Assembly: GCA_015057205.1 (NCBI GenBank)
Contig: SVEW01000050.1
Span: forward strand, 1-15,478
DNA length: 15,478 bases
Reading direction: 5' to 3'
Source of the DNA: Lachnospiraceae bacterium
GTDB taxonomy: Bacteria > Bacillota > Clostridia > Lachnospirales > Lachnospiraceae
Part shown: positions 1-6,336 of the stretch, piece by piece
How positions within the stretch are numbered: position 1 is the stretch's first letter
Layout: every line of letters begins with the position of its first letter
Notes under the pieces: model-generated
Told to the model about the DNA's origin: nothing
What the model saw: the letters and a program-made list of their open reading frames with translations, nothing else
The model's database searches: none
Position numbers and translations under genes: made by a program

Positions 1-172
1 ATCCGCGCACAGTTACTTCCACCGGATCCCCAAGCGGTGCTAACTTACGGATATACACTTCCACGCCCTTAGTGATGCCCATGTCCATGATTCTGCGCTT
101 TACCGCACCTTCACCATGTAAGCGTTTCACCTTCACCGTATTACCTACGGGTACATTTCTCAATGTATTCAT
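1..172 (-). CDS. feoA: FeoA, ferrous iron transport protein A (partial, C-terminus beyond window edge)
   Basis: Fifty-seven codons of a small SH3-like FeoA protein are visible. The product begins MNTLRNVPVGNTVKVKRL and continues with the typical FeoA core: a Gly-rich turn (LHGEGAVKRRIMDMGI) and the KGVEVYIRKLAPLGDPVEV segment, where the LGDP motif is highly characteristic of the family. FeoA is a cytoplasmic accessory protein of the FeoB GTP-dependent Fe(II) permease. The ATG at 172 is preceded by a perfect AGGAGG (183-188) that overlaps the stop codon of the upstream FeoA-like gene, so the two are translationally adjacent (14 nt gap). The gene runs off the left edge; feoB is expected next, but that is inference. 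Expression should follow the promoter and operator at 442-481. Confidence 0.9.
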   Translation of the reverse strand, partial: MNTLRNVPVGNTVKVKRLHGEGAVKRRIMDMGITKGVEVYIRKLAPLGDPVEVTVRG

Positions 173-186
173 TCTCTTTCTGCCTC

Positions 187-396
187 CTACACCATAATTT
201 TGTTCGCCATGTCTTTTCCTATTGCAACACGAGAGTCTTTGACATTCACTATCATATTGCCACCATTCTCAGAAACTACTGTTACAGAACTTCCTACTAC
301 GAAACCAAGACTCTCCAGAAATCTACGAATTTCTTCTTTACCTCCCACCTTCTTAATGGTATTTACAACTCCCGGTTTACTCATTGTTAATGGCAT
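187..396 (-). CDS. FeoA-domain protein, first gene of the feo operon
   Basis: This 69-residue protein starts MPLTMSKPGVVNTIKKVGG and is a second, divergent FeoA-like SH3 protein. It shows the REFLESLGF-type helix (here RRFLESLGFVVGSSVTVVSE) followed by a short beta-rich C-terminus ending in ANKIMV. Small tandem FeoA proteins ahead of feoB are common in Clostridia, where one may regulate FeoB or other partners; the exact role here is unknown. The ATG at 396 is preferred over one 8 codons upstream because a GGAGAGAGGTG ribosome site lies just before it (403-413), and the upstream start would put that site inside the gene. It is the promoter-proximal gene of a leftward operon and is followed 14 nt later by feoA. 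Confidence 0.82.
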   Translation of the reverse strand: MPLTMSKPGVVNTIKKVGGKEEIRRFLESLGFVVGSSVTVVSENGGNMIVNVKDSRVAIGKDMANKIMV

Positions 397-441
397 ACTA
401 ATCACCTCTCTCCTTTGCAACTACTTGTTGGTAAACATTTC

Positions 442-481
442 TTACTAATGTTAGTATACCCTAACATCGGTAAGTTGTCAA
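442..481 (-). promoter_or_regulatory. feo promoter with four-half-site DtxR-type operator
   Basis: Read leftward, there is a perfect -35 TTGACA (476-481), a 17-bp spacer and a TATACT -10 (453-458). Over the -10 and the spacer sits a 32-bp dyad (442-473): 13-bp arms matching at 11 positions, separated by 6 bp. Its core is GTTAG-N6-CTAAC (450-465), flanked by TTAC/GTAA half-sites at N4 spacing. Binding here would block RNA polymerase. DtxR/IdeR proteins are known to bind such extended dyads as two dimers; assigning this site to the adjacent regulators is inference. Confidence 0.85.
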
Positions 482-487
482 TATACT

Positions 488-516
488 TTGTAATCTATTT
501 TATTATATGTTATACT
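488..516 (+). promoter_or_regulatory. Promoter of the first DtxR-family regulator
   Basis: A TTGTAA -35 (488-493), a 17-bp spacer and a TATACT -10 (511-516) lie about 35 bp upstream of the ATG at 552. The -35 is only 6 bp from the divergent feo -35. The feo operator ends 15 bp upstream of it, so autoregulation is possible but is not shown by an operator over this promoter. Confidence 0.65.
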
Positions 517-551
517 ATCTATAAATAATTATATCGAAAAGGGGGATGGCC

Positions 552-917
552 ATGAGAACCTTTGTAAACGAATCATCTGAGGATTATTTAGAGACCATTC
601 TTATTTTAAGTAAGAGGCTCCCGGTTGTACGCGCTGTTGATATTGCCAACGAAATGGGATTTAAGAAATCCAGCGTAAGTGTTGCTATGAAGAATTTGCG
701 TGAACGCAATCATATTACCACAACCGAGGCTGGTTTTATTTATTTAACGGAAGATGGACAGGCAATTGCAGAACGGGTTTTAGAGCGTCACGAATTTTTG
801 ACTAACTGGCTTACTTCTATGGGAGTTCCAGATGATATTGCAACAGAAGACGCATGCAAGCTTGAGCATGTGCTGAGTTCAGAAAGCTATGATGCCATCA
901 AACGTATCGCAAAATAA
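552..917 (+). CDS. Short DtxR/MntR-family metal-dependent transcriptional repressor (1)
   Basis: The product is 121 residues. Residues 7-70 form a winged helix-turn-helix, with the recognition helix around FKKSSVSVAMKNL and a wing ending in TEDGQ. Residues 72-121 form the helical dimerisation and metal domain (AIAERVLERHEFL, then DACKLEHVLSSES). Aligned by eye to B. subtilis MntR and corynebacterial DtxR, candidate metal ligands are D11, E14, H80, C102, E105 and H106. The DxxE pair resembles MntR, while the Cys resembles the DtxR/IdeR iron site. There is no C-terminal SH3/FeoA-like domain, so it is shorter than both MntR (about 142 aa) and DtxR (about 226 aa). The ATG at 552 is chosen over 546 because GGGGG (541-545) directly abuts 546. 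It is divergent from the feo operon and is probably its regulator (inference). Confidence 0.88.
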   Translation: MRTFVNESSEDYLETILILSKRLPVVRAVDIANEMGFKKSSVSVAMKNLRERNHITTTEAGFIYLTEDGQAIAERVLERHEFLTNWLTSMGVPDDIATEDACKLEHVLSSESYDAIKRIAK

Positions 918-919
918 AC

Positions 920-960
920 AATACGCACACACTGATTTTCTCGGTGCGTGCGTATTATTT
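920..960. terminator. Intrinsic terminator, probably bidirectional
   Basis: Arms 920-932 and 944-956 pair over 13 positions with one mismatch around an 11-nt loop. A T-rich run (ATTATTTTA) follows on the plus strand and a TTTATTTTG run on the minus strand. It sits 3 bp past the stop of the first regulator and adjoins the stop of the convergent ATPase relic, so it serves both directions. Confidence 0.8.
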
Positions 961-1142
961 TATAATAAATTTCCCATACTTCTAAGCGCTATCATAAGTG
1001 TTGATGTATTATGCAGCAATGCAGTGGTCGTGGGTTGTACCGCTCCGGCAACCCCCAGCAGAATCAATAATGAATTAAATCCCACAATTGTTCTGTAGTT
1101 ATGACCAATTCGATGCATAAGTGCATCACTTAATACTTTTAG
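960..1142 (-). pseudogene. Relic: C-terminal tail of a P1B-type heavy-metal-transporting ATPase
   Basis: Reading leftward from about 1130 to the TAA at 960-962, an uninterrupted frame encodes 56 residues: SDALMHRIGHNYRTIVGFNS, then LLILLGVAGAVQPTTTALLH, then NTSTLMIALRSMGNLL. This is the signature end of CPx/P1B cation ATPases: the last two membrane helices, with the N-Y-R...GFNS and ALLHN-STL motifs. The rest of the roughly 600-900-residue enzyme (actuator domain, DKTGT phosphorylation site, nucleotide-binding domain, CPC-type helix) is absent. No credible start codon precedes it in frame; the frame closes at an upstream TGA near 1200. A promoter-like region at 1174-1203 lies just upstream. 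The arrangement suggests a large internal deletion that kept the promoter and the last 57 codons. Metal specificity of the lost pump cannot be told. Confidence 0.78.
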
Positions 1143-1173
1143 TTTTTCACCTCTTCTTTCATATTCTATATTT

Positions 1174-1203
1174 ATTATATTCCCTCTAACCTCAGTTAAT
1201 CAA
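1174..1203 (-). promoter_or_regulatory. Promoter-like sequence upstream of the ATPase relic
   Basis: Read leftward there is TTGATT (1198-1203), an 18-bp spacer and TATAAT (1174-1179). Downstream, an AGAGGTG ribosome-site-like sequence (about 1147-1154) leads straight into the relic frame without a start codon. The half-site array at 1186-1210 lies over the spacer and -35, which suggests the lost ATPase gene was metal-regulated. Confidence 0.5.
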
Positions 1204-1210
1204 GGCTAAC
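1186..1210. promoter_or_regulatory. Metal-box half-site array between regulator 2 and the ATPase relic
   Basis: CTAAC (1186-1190), N4, GTTAA (1195-1199), N6, CTAAC (1206-1210) has the same 4/6-bp alternation as the feo operator. It overlaps the leftward promoter-like sequence of the relic and lies just upstream of the -35 of the second regulator, so it could affect either direction. Confidence 0.6.
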
Positions 1211-1216
1211 TTTTTC

Positions 1217-1268
1217 TTGCCATATATCCGAAAGTGTGATATCCTAACATTAGTTAGTTATTGCTTAC
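1217..1268 (+). promoter_or_regulatory. Promoter and operator of the second DtxR-family regulator
   Basis: TTGCCA (1217-1222), a 17-bp spacer and TATCCT (1240-1245) form a plausible promoter. From the -10 onward lies CTAAC (1244-1248), N4, GTTAG (1253-1257), N6, CTTAC (1264-1268), which covers the -10 and the expected transcription start. This placement predicts repression and would fit autoregulation. Confidence 0.7.
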
Positions 1269-1296
1269 TTCAATTTTAAAGGGGGAATACAATGCT

Positions 1297-1683
1297 ATGA
1301 GTTTTCAAAAGCAAAAATCCGAAGAATCCTTAGAAGATTATTTAGAAGCCATTCTCATTCTGTCGCAGGAATTACCGCAGGTTCGTTCCATTGACCTGGC
1401 AAATAAACTTGGTTATAGCAAAGCAAGTATCAGCGTTGCTCTGAAAAACCTTTGCAACAAATCCTACGTAACCATTACCGACCATGGTTTTTTACGTTTG
1501 ACCGACACCGGCAATACCCGGGCAAAATCAGTATTAGAGCGACACACAGTCATCTCTAACTGGTTAGTTTCGTTGGGCGTTTCACCACAAACTGCCTCTT
1601 TTGATGCCTGCCGTATGGAGCATACCTTAAGTGATGAAAGTTTTTCTGCTATCAAAGAATATCTACATGTATCTTCTGAGTAA
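1297..1683 (+). CDS. Short DtxR/MntR-family metal-dependent transcriptional repressor (2)
   Basis: The product is 128 residues and a clear paralogue of the regulator at 552-917: both share EDYLE-[TA]-ILILS, a matching winged helix (YSKASISVALKNL) and VLERH...NWL...GV...DAC..EH.LS.ES. Candidate metal ligands are D14, E17, H83, C105, E108 and H109, the same mixed MntR/DtxR set. There is no SH3 domain. The start at 1297 is supported by AAAGGGGG (1278-1285). An ATG at 1292 opens only a two-codon frame (ATG CTA TGA) whose stop overlaps the real ATG. The gene has its own operator-bearing promoter (1217-1268) and its own terminator. Having two near-identical ligand sets suggests recent functional divergence, for example in affinity or partner choice, rather than different metals (inference). 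Confidence 0.88.
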   Translation: MSFQKQKSEESLEDYLEAILILSQELPQVRSIDLANKLGYSKASISVALKNLCNKSYVTITDHGFLRLTDTGNTRAKSVLERHTVISNWLVSLGVSPQTASFDACRMEHTLSDESFSAIKEYLHVSSE

Positions 1684-1686
1684 AAT

Positions 1687-1721
1687 AAGGGAACTTGCTA
1701 ACTCCTCCAGCAAGTTCCCTT
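1687..1721. terminator. Bidirectional terminator between regulator 2 and the large flavoprotein gene
   Basis: A perfect 13-bp stem (1687-1699 with 1709-1721) has a 9-nt loop. On the plus strand only a short TTT follows; on the minus strand TTATTTTA follows. It sits between two convergent genes, 3 bp after the stop at 1683 and 13 bp past the leftward stop at 1735. Confidence 0.82.
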
Positions 1722-1734
1722 TCATACTTTGCAA

Positions 1735-4700
1735 TTATTTATTTTTTATCTTCGTTATTTTACCGTTTTTACTACAATAATATTTCTTTTTGCCCACTTT
1801 TACCCACTTATTCGTAACAAGCACTGCATGTTTACCTGCATAATAAAGATTTCCCTTTATTTTTACTAAGGATTTTCTGGCAACCTCGCCATTTTTCTTT
1901 ACTGCGTAGCGGGTTCCTTTTGCGGTTTTTACAATTTGATTTACACGCTTTTTCCCGTACTTATCCGTAATGTATAGCTTTCCGGATTTCGTTTGTACCA
2001 GCGTATTCGCTAACACCTTACCATCGGCATCAACAAATACGCCGTTTTTCGTCAGCTTCGCGCCTTTTGCTATGTATCCCGAAACTTTCTTAGGGACGCT
2101 TATCTGCTCAGGCTTTTTTTCCGGTTCCTTAACCGGCGAATTCGGTTGACTTCCACCGGACAGATTTTCACCAACTGAACTTCCGCCGGATAGACCGCCT
2201 CCTGCAATCTCACTGTTTTCTTTCCGATGGGTAGCAGTTAAACCACAGAATCCATTTTCCTGTAGGCCCCATACGTCTAGTCCGTCAGGACCATCCGTAT
2301 AGTAAATACTCATAATGCCTCCGAGTTCCTCATCGGAAATTGCAAGTTCGGATACGATTTTTTTGCAATTTGCATTCAAAAGTTCCGCAAATGCAAGGCT
2401 CTTTAATTCTTTTTCTGTTTTACCGAATGTGGTATCCTTACTACTTCCGGTTCCATCCGCCCCTGTATAAACGGCAGGTTTCGCTTTTCCATTTTCCTTC
2501 ATAACAGCGTCACTGTTAAAATAGCAATTTCGATCATAAGCGATGTTGGCAATACGACCATCTACAATACCTAAATCCACCGTAGGTCGATAGGTGGTTA
2601 CATTCCCGGCTGCATAACAATTATATTGAAAACCACCAGCCATACCTGTAAATCCACCAATATGCACCTTATTATTGGTGTTGGCATCACCATATACATC
2701 TCCTAACGTATAACAATTAATGGTGTTTACACGATTCGTTACCGAGAACATACCACCGGCATAAACATCACCATCTTCGGTCGTAGCCATTACATCCACA
2801 TCCGTATAACAATTATAAACACCACCACGTAGCATGCTGGCTGCAAGACCTGCGCCACGTGAGGCAATATCATCGGCTTTTACACTGATTTTTCCCGTTA
2901 CAGAGCAACGATTGATAAACACACCATTTTGACCTGTTCCCACAAGGCCTGCGGTATAAGAATCATACGGCACTTCGTTATAGATAGAAACATTTTTCAG
3001 GTGAATATTTTTAAGTGTTACAGCCAACGTATCTTCCCCATAGGTCAGATTGGTCTCATAATCTCCTCCGGTAAAACCAAACATAGCGGCGGTGTATTCA
3101 TGTACCGGATTGGTTTTGCTACCCATATGAAGATTGGAAATTGTATGATTACCTCCGTCAAAATGTCCACGGAAGGGGTAAGCACTAAACAATATGGGGT
3201 CTCCTTTTATTTTCGCTTTGATAGCCCATCCAATAGGTTTCCAATCCTTATCAGACAATGTAATATCCTTCGTCTGTAAAAAATAGGTATTTTCCCAGGT
3301 TTCGTCTGCGCCAATAGCCTCTGCCACATAGCGTAACTGCTGTTCTGTTTCGATTTTGTAAGGATTCGTTTTGGTTCCATCGCCACCGGCAAACCGGCTG
3401 CCATCTCCTTTTCCATAAACAGCGGCATCACCATAAATTGCTTTTGTCTTCGCAATAGAAAGTGCTTTTTCTACAGCATCTGTATCTTCTTTATTTCCTT
3501 CGATTACTTCCTGTTTTACCACGGTGTCATGTTCCACCGTAATTTTTACCACAACGGTTCCATTCGCTTCTCTTCCATACCAGATTCCATCTTTCATGAC
3601 AAGCGGAACCTGTGGCACTTTTTCAGCCTCCGGCTGCACGTAAGTTACCGTTGCCGGCGTAGCTGCGTGGGTCACCATTCCATCTTTGACCGTCCATGTC
3701 AAAAGCTCATTCCCGGAGATTCCGTATTTTGCAAGGTCAATACCGAATGCAGCAAAATTTCCATTCAGTTTATCCGCCAATTCTTTGTAAGTCGTTTTAC
3801 CAAAAGCCTCTAATTGGCTGACCACGCCACCTTCAAAGGCTTCGCCCTCTTCGTTGACGCCACCTACGGTTTTCGTTCCATATGCCTGCATATCTGCCTC
3901 TTTACGGCCGGCAATCATCATTTCCTTTTCGCGGTCATAATAGCTCTGGTACGCTTTACCAATACCTGTTACCCAGCCAATTACACCACCTGTATAAATA
4001 GAATAATGTTCTGAAATCACATCCCCGCTACCGTAGCAATTCACAATATCCCCGGCATCCACACCTATCAATGTTCCAACGGAAGACATTCCTTCAATTT
4101 CATTTTCGATATCTCTGGCCATACTGCCAAAATAGCGGCCGGTGGTATAACAATTGGCCACCAAACCACGGTTTGTCATTGCGGTAATACCACCTGCTGC
4201 CGCAATGGATTCTCCATATTCTACCGTGGATTGCACATCCACATGACTGTGACAATTGATAATTGCCCCCTTGTACTGACGGGCTGCAATACCGGCTGCA
4301 TAGCAGTTTTTTTCCTTTGTCGTTGCACAAATAATGCCTTCCACCGAACAACCGTCAATTTTAGCACCCTGGTAAGAACCGGTCGCTTTCATGCCTTCCA
4401 TATACCCTGCGATTCCACCTGCAAACATGGCATCTTCACGATACGCATACATAGCCACTTTGGTCAAATGCACGTTTTTAACCACCGCATTGACACCCAG
4501 GGTTCCGAATAATCCCAAAGCATTGGAAAAATCATTAAGCCCTTTGCTCAACTTTCGCGGATTTGCTTTTGTTCCTTCTTTCAATCCGCTAATGGTGTGT
4601 CCACATCCATCAAAGGTTCCGTTGAAGGCAAAACGACTGCCACCAATTGGGTCCCAATTTGCTTCATCGGAAATATCAATGTCCTCTGTAAGTGCCACGT

Positions 4701-5682
4701 ATTTGTCATCGTAACACATCTCTTCTTCCAAAGAAGATGCAAACGCCTTTAACTGCTCTTTCGTGGCAATGGTATATGGATTTTCCTTACTTCCATCGCC
4801 TCCGGCAAATATGGATCCGTCAATTTCCACTTCTTTCCATTCTTCCCCGCAGGGTATCGGATTATTATCCTTTACAATCCAACGGTACAGTGGCAATTCC
4901 TTATTCGCTTTGTGAATTCGTTTCAAATTACCATTTAACGTTTCTATAAAATCATCTGCCGTTGCATCCTCGATACCCCGTACATCTACTGTAGTATCAT
5001 CATCCTTACACCCTACAGCCACCGCATCATCTGAACAGTACCCATTGGTAATGCTTGCACCAAAGACCATCTGTCCAACAATGTTTCCGCATTTTTCACC
5101 CGCAGGGACCTTCATCAAGCTCACCACGTTTTCCATGGCTTTCTTAAGATTAGAAGAAATACCTCCGGCATACACCTCTGTTGCACCATCCACGGATATG
5201 GTTCCTGCTGCCACTACGTTGTATAGGAAAACATTTGCCCCTGCCTCTCCTGTAATACCACCTACATTTGCGGCACCAAGCGTAGTTCCGGTTCCCCAGT
5301 TTTTCTTTTGTTTCGTTGTGATTTCTACGTTGGCACTGCAATTTGCCAAGGTAGTTTTTCTATTTGCCCGTCCCAGGATACCACCTGCGTAGACCTGATT
5401 CATACTTCCATTTCCGGCCGTAATATTCTCCACGGTAACCGCACCCTGAACATGGCAATTATTAATAGCAACCTGCTTTGGACTATTCACCAATTCCGCA
5501 GCAAGAATTCCCACCGCTTCGCCGGATTCACTGTCTGTCTTAATGGTTGCATTCGCAATAGAAAGTTTTTTTACATTGGCATTCGCACCCAGTTTTGTAA
5601 AAAATCCCACATCACTTGCGCCAAAATATTCCATGGCAAGATTGGAAATCACATGGCCTCTTCCATCGAAGGTTCCGCCAAA
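1735..5682 (-). CDS. Secreted GLUG-type modular protein, portion downstream of an in-frame stop
   Basis: This 1315-codon open frame continues, in register, the gene that starts at 6255, beyond a TAA at 5683-5685. Numbered from that start, module 1 runs through the break. Module 2 begins near residue 484 (FAGGDGSKENPYTIAT) and module 3 near 955 (FAGGDGTKTNPYKIET). Each has a D-I-W-x-PIG then G-x-FDG-x-G/N-H-x-IS-x-L consensus followed by GLUG-like beta repeats with many NCY and AGG turns. Between modules 2 and 3 (about 884-936) is a degenerate FMN_bind-like stretch (DGIWYGREANGTVVVKI) with no SGAT motif. A Pro/Ser linker leads to a Lys-rich C-terminus (about 1391-1506) of short Tyr-containing repeats (KKYYCSKNGKI) resembling wall-binding repeats. 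No LPXTG or SLH is seen. The GTG at 5652 and the ATG at 5634 are not credible starts: neither has a ribosome site and both would remove the signal peptide. Confidence 0.8.
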   Translation of the reverse strand, partial: FGGTFDGRGHVISNLAMEYFGASDVGFFTKLGANANVKKLSIANATIKTDSESGEAVGILAAELVNSPKQVAINNCHVQGAVTVENITAGNGSMNQVYAGGILGRANRKTTLANCSANVEITTKQKKNWGTGTTLGAANVGGITGEAGANVFLYNVVAAGTISVDGATEVYAGGISSNLKKAMENVVSLMKVPAGEKCGNIVGQMVFGASITNGYCSDDAVAVGCKDDDTTVDVRGIEDATADDFIETLNGNLKRIHKANKELPLYRWIVKDNNPIPCGEEWKEVEIDGSIFAGGDGSKENPYTIATKEQLKAFASSLEEEMCYDDKYVALTEDIDISDEANWDPIGGSRFAFNGTFDGCGHTISGLKEGTKANPRKLSKGLNDFSNALGLFGTLGVNAVVKNVHLTKVAMYAYREDAMFAGGIAGYMEGMKATGSYQGAKIDGCSVEGIICATTKEKNCYAAGIAARQYKGAIINCHSHVDVQSTVEYGESIAAAGGITAMTNRGLVANCYTTGRYFGSMARDIENEIEGMSSVGTLIGVDAGDIVNCYGSGDVISEHYSIYTGGVIGWVTGIGKAYQSYYDREKEMMIAGRKEADMQAYGTKTVGGVNEEGEAFEGGVVSQLEAFGKTTYKELADKLNGNFAAFGIDLAKYGISGNELLTWTVKDGMVTHAATPATVTYVQPEAEKVPQVPLVMKDGIWYGREANGTVVVKITVEHDTVVKQEVIEGNKEDTDAVEKALSIAKTKAIYGDAAVYGKGDGSRFAGGDGTKTNPYKIETEQQLRYVAEAIGADETWENTYFLQTKDITLSDKDWKPIGWAIKAKIKGDPILFSAYPFRGHFDGGNHTISNLHMGSKTNPVHEYTAAMFGFTGGDYETNLTYGEDTLAVTLKNIHLKNVSIYNEVPYDSYTAGLVGTGQNGVFINRCSVTGKISVKADDIASRGAGLAASMLRGGVYNCYTDVDVMATTEDGDVYAGGMFSVTNRVNTINCYTLGDVYGDANTNNKVHIGGFTGMAGGFQYNCYAAGNVTTYRPTVDLGIVDGRIANIAYDRNCYFNSDAVMKENGKAKPAVYTGADGTGSSKDTTFGKTEKELKSLAFAELLNANCKKIVSELAISDEELGGIMSIYYTDGPDGLDVWGLQENGFCGLTATHRKENSEIAGGGLSGGSSVGENLSGGSQPNSPVKEPEKKPEQISVPKKVSGYIAKGAKLTKNGVFVDADGKVLANTLVQTKSGKLYITDKYGKKRVNQIVKTAKGTRYAVKKNGEVARKSLVKIKGNLYYAGKHAVLVTNKWVKVGKKKYYCSKNGKITKIKNK

Positions 5683-5685
5683 TTA
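5683..5685 (-). other. In-frame TAA interrupting the flavoprotein gene
   Basis: Codon 191 of the gene is TAA, inside a conserved module motif: the sequence reads NPIGKEDGST-stop-FGGTFDGRGH. Modules 2 and 3 read through the equivalent place (DPIGGSRFAFNGTFDG). A single base change from a Tyr TAC or TAT would restore the frame. There is no shift of register and no other stop in the following 1315 codons, so this is a recent nonsense mutation, a sequencing error, or less likely a recoded codon. Confidence 0.85.
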
Positions 5686-6255
5686 CGTAGAACCATCCTC
5701 TTTACCAATGGGATTAAAATTCTTTACTCCCGCCAGATCAAGGTCTGCATCCAATGCCACATACTGACCGGCATAAGTCTGTCCTTCATCCACATTCGCC
5801 GCAAATTTCTCCAACTGTTCCACAGTTTTAATTACATAAGGGTCATCCCAGCTTCCGCTTCCGGTAATATCGCCGGAGGCTTTCAAAAATGCATTTTTTA
5901 CAGCTCCACGAATACCATTCGAACTAAAGGTTGCCCCGGAAACACCATCCACTGCATCTGCCTGCTCGTAATCTTTTCCCAGAAAACGGGCAAGCATACC
6001 CTTAGCCGATTCCCAGCGATCCGGTGTCTCATGCTGCTCTTTTTCACTGATTTCGGAAACCTTTCCATCTTTTAAGGTTACCTCCAGTTTAATTGGACCT
6101 TTCAGACCGGTTCCAATTCCTTCATAGGTTCCATCGCGGTAAGCCACCACGTCCGGTTCAGCAGCATACGCCACCTGCACTCCCGGCATGCCGGACATTG
6201 CTAACATCACCGACATAACTCCCGCCAAGAAACAATTTACGTTTTTCTTTTTCAT
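5683..6255 (-). CDS. Secreted FMN-binding flavoprotein, N-terminal part (signal peptide, FMN_bind domain, start of GLUG module)
   Basis: The ATG at 6255 follows an AGGAGGAG ribosome site. It is preferred over the in-frame position 13 codons upstream, which would lie inside the promoter region. Residues 1-31 are a signal peptide (MKKK, hydrophobic core, AYA-A cleavage). Residues about 36-127 form an FMN_bind domain: YRDGTYEGIGTGLKGPIKLE, VTLKDGKVSEI, then DGVSGATFSS. T109 in D-x-x-S-G-A-T fits the known ApbE flavinylation consensus, so covalent FMN attachment outside the membrane is predicted. Residues 131-190 begin the first GLUG-like module (GSWDDPYVIKTVEQLEKFAA). The frame then hits TAA, giving a 190-residue product that still contains the complete FMN domain. 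No ApbE gene is in the window. The gene follows the ABC permease on the same strand (81 bp gap) but has its own promoter. Confidence 0.85.
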   Translation of the reverse strand: MKKKNVNCFLAGVMSVMLAMSGMPGVQVAYAAEPDVVAYRDGTYEGIGTGLKGPIKLEVTLKDGKVSEISEKEQHETPDRWESAKGMLARFLGKDYEQADAVDGVSGATFSSNGIRGAVKNAFLKASGDITGSGSWDDPYVIKTVEQLEKFAANVDEGQTYAGQYVALDADLDLAGVKNFNPIGKEDGST

Positions 6256-6265
6256 TCTTCTCCTC

Positions 6266-6331
6266 CTAACTCGTGTTAGTATTGTATAACCCACACTAGA
6301 TTATTCTACCACAAGTTAGAAGCCGATTCAA
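6266..6331 (-). promoter_or_regulatory. Promoter and operator of the secreted flavoprotein gene
   Basis: TTGAAT (6326-6331), a 17-bp spacer and TAGAAT (6303-6308) lie just past the permease stop. Downstream, inside the leader, lies CTAAC (6266-6270), TCGT, GTTAG (6275-6279), TATTGT, ATAAC (6286-6290), CCAC, ACTAG: the same N4-N6-N4 array as at feo, with the outermost half-site degraded. The perfect 14-bp dyad at 6266-6279 overlaps the AGGAGG ribosome site, so a bound repressor would act as a roadblock within the leader. A further weak half-site pair (CTACC-N4-GTTAG, 6306-6319) overlaps the -10. Confidence 0.68.
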
Positions 6332-6336
6332 TGACC

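Noticed and set aside
889..1098. Plus-strand open frame after the first regulator
   Set aside because: It overlaps the regulator end and runs through the terminator. The opposite strand encodes a recognisable ATPase tail instead.
5683..5685. Selenocysteine or pyrrolysine recoding at the interrupting stop
   Set aside because: The codon is TAA, which is used for neither, and modules 2 and 3 have ordinary residues at the corresponding place.
5308..6075. Long open frame on the plus strand opposite the flavoprotein gene
   Set aside because: It lacks a ribosome site and family-like motifs, and it lies antisense to a gene with clear domains; it is a shadow of that gene.
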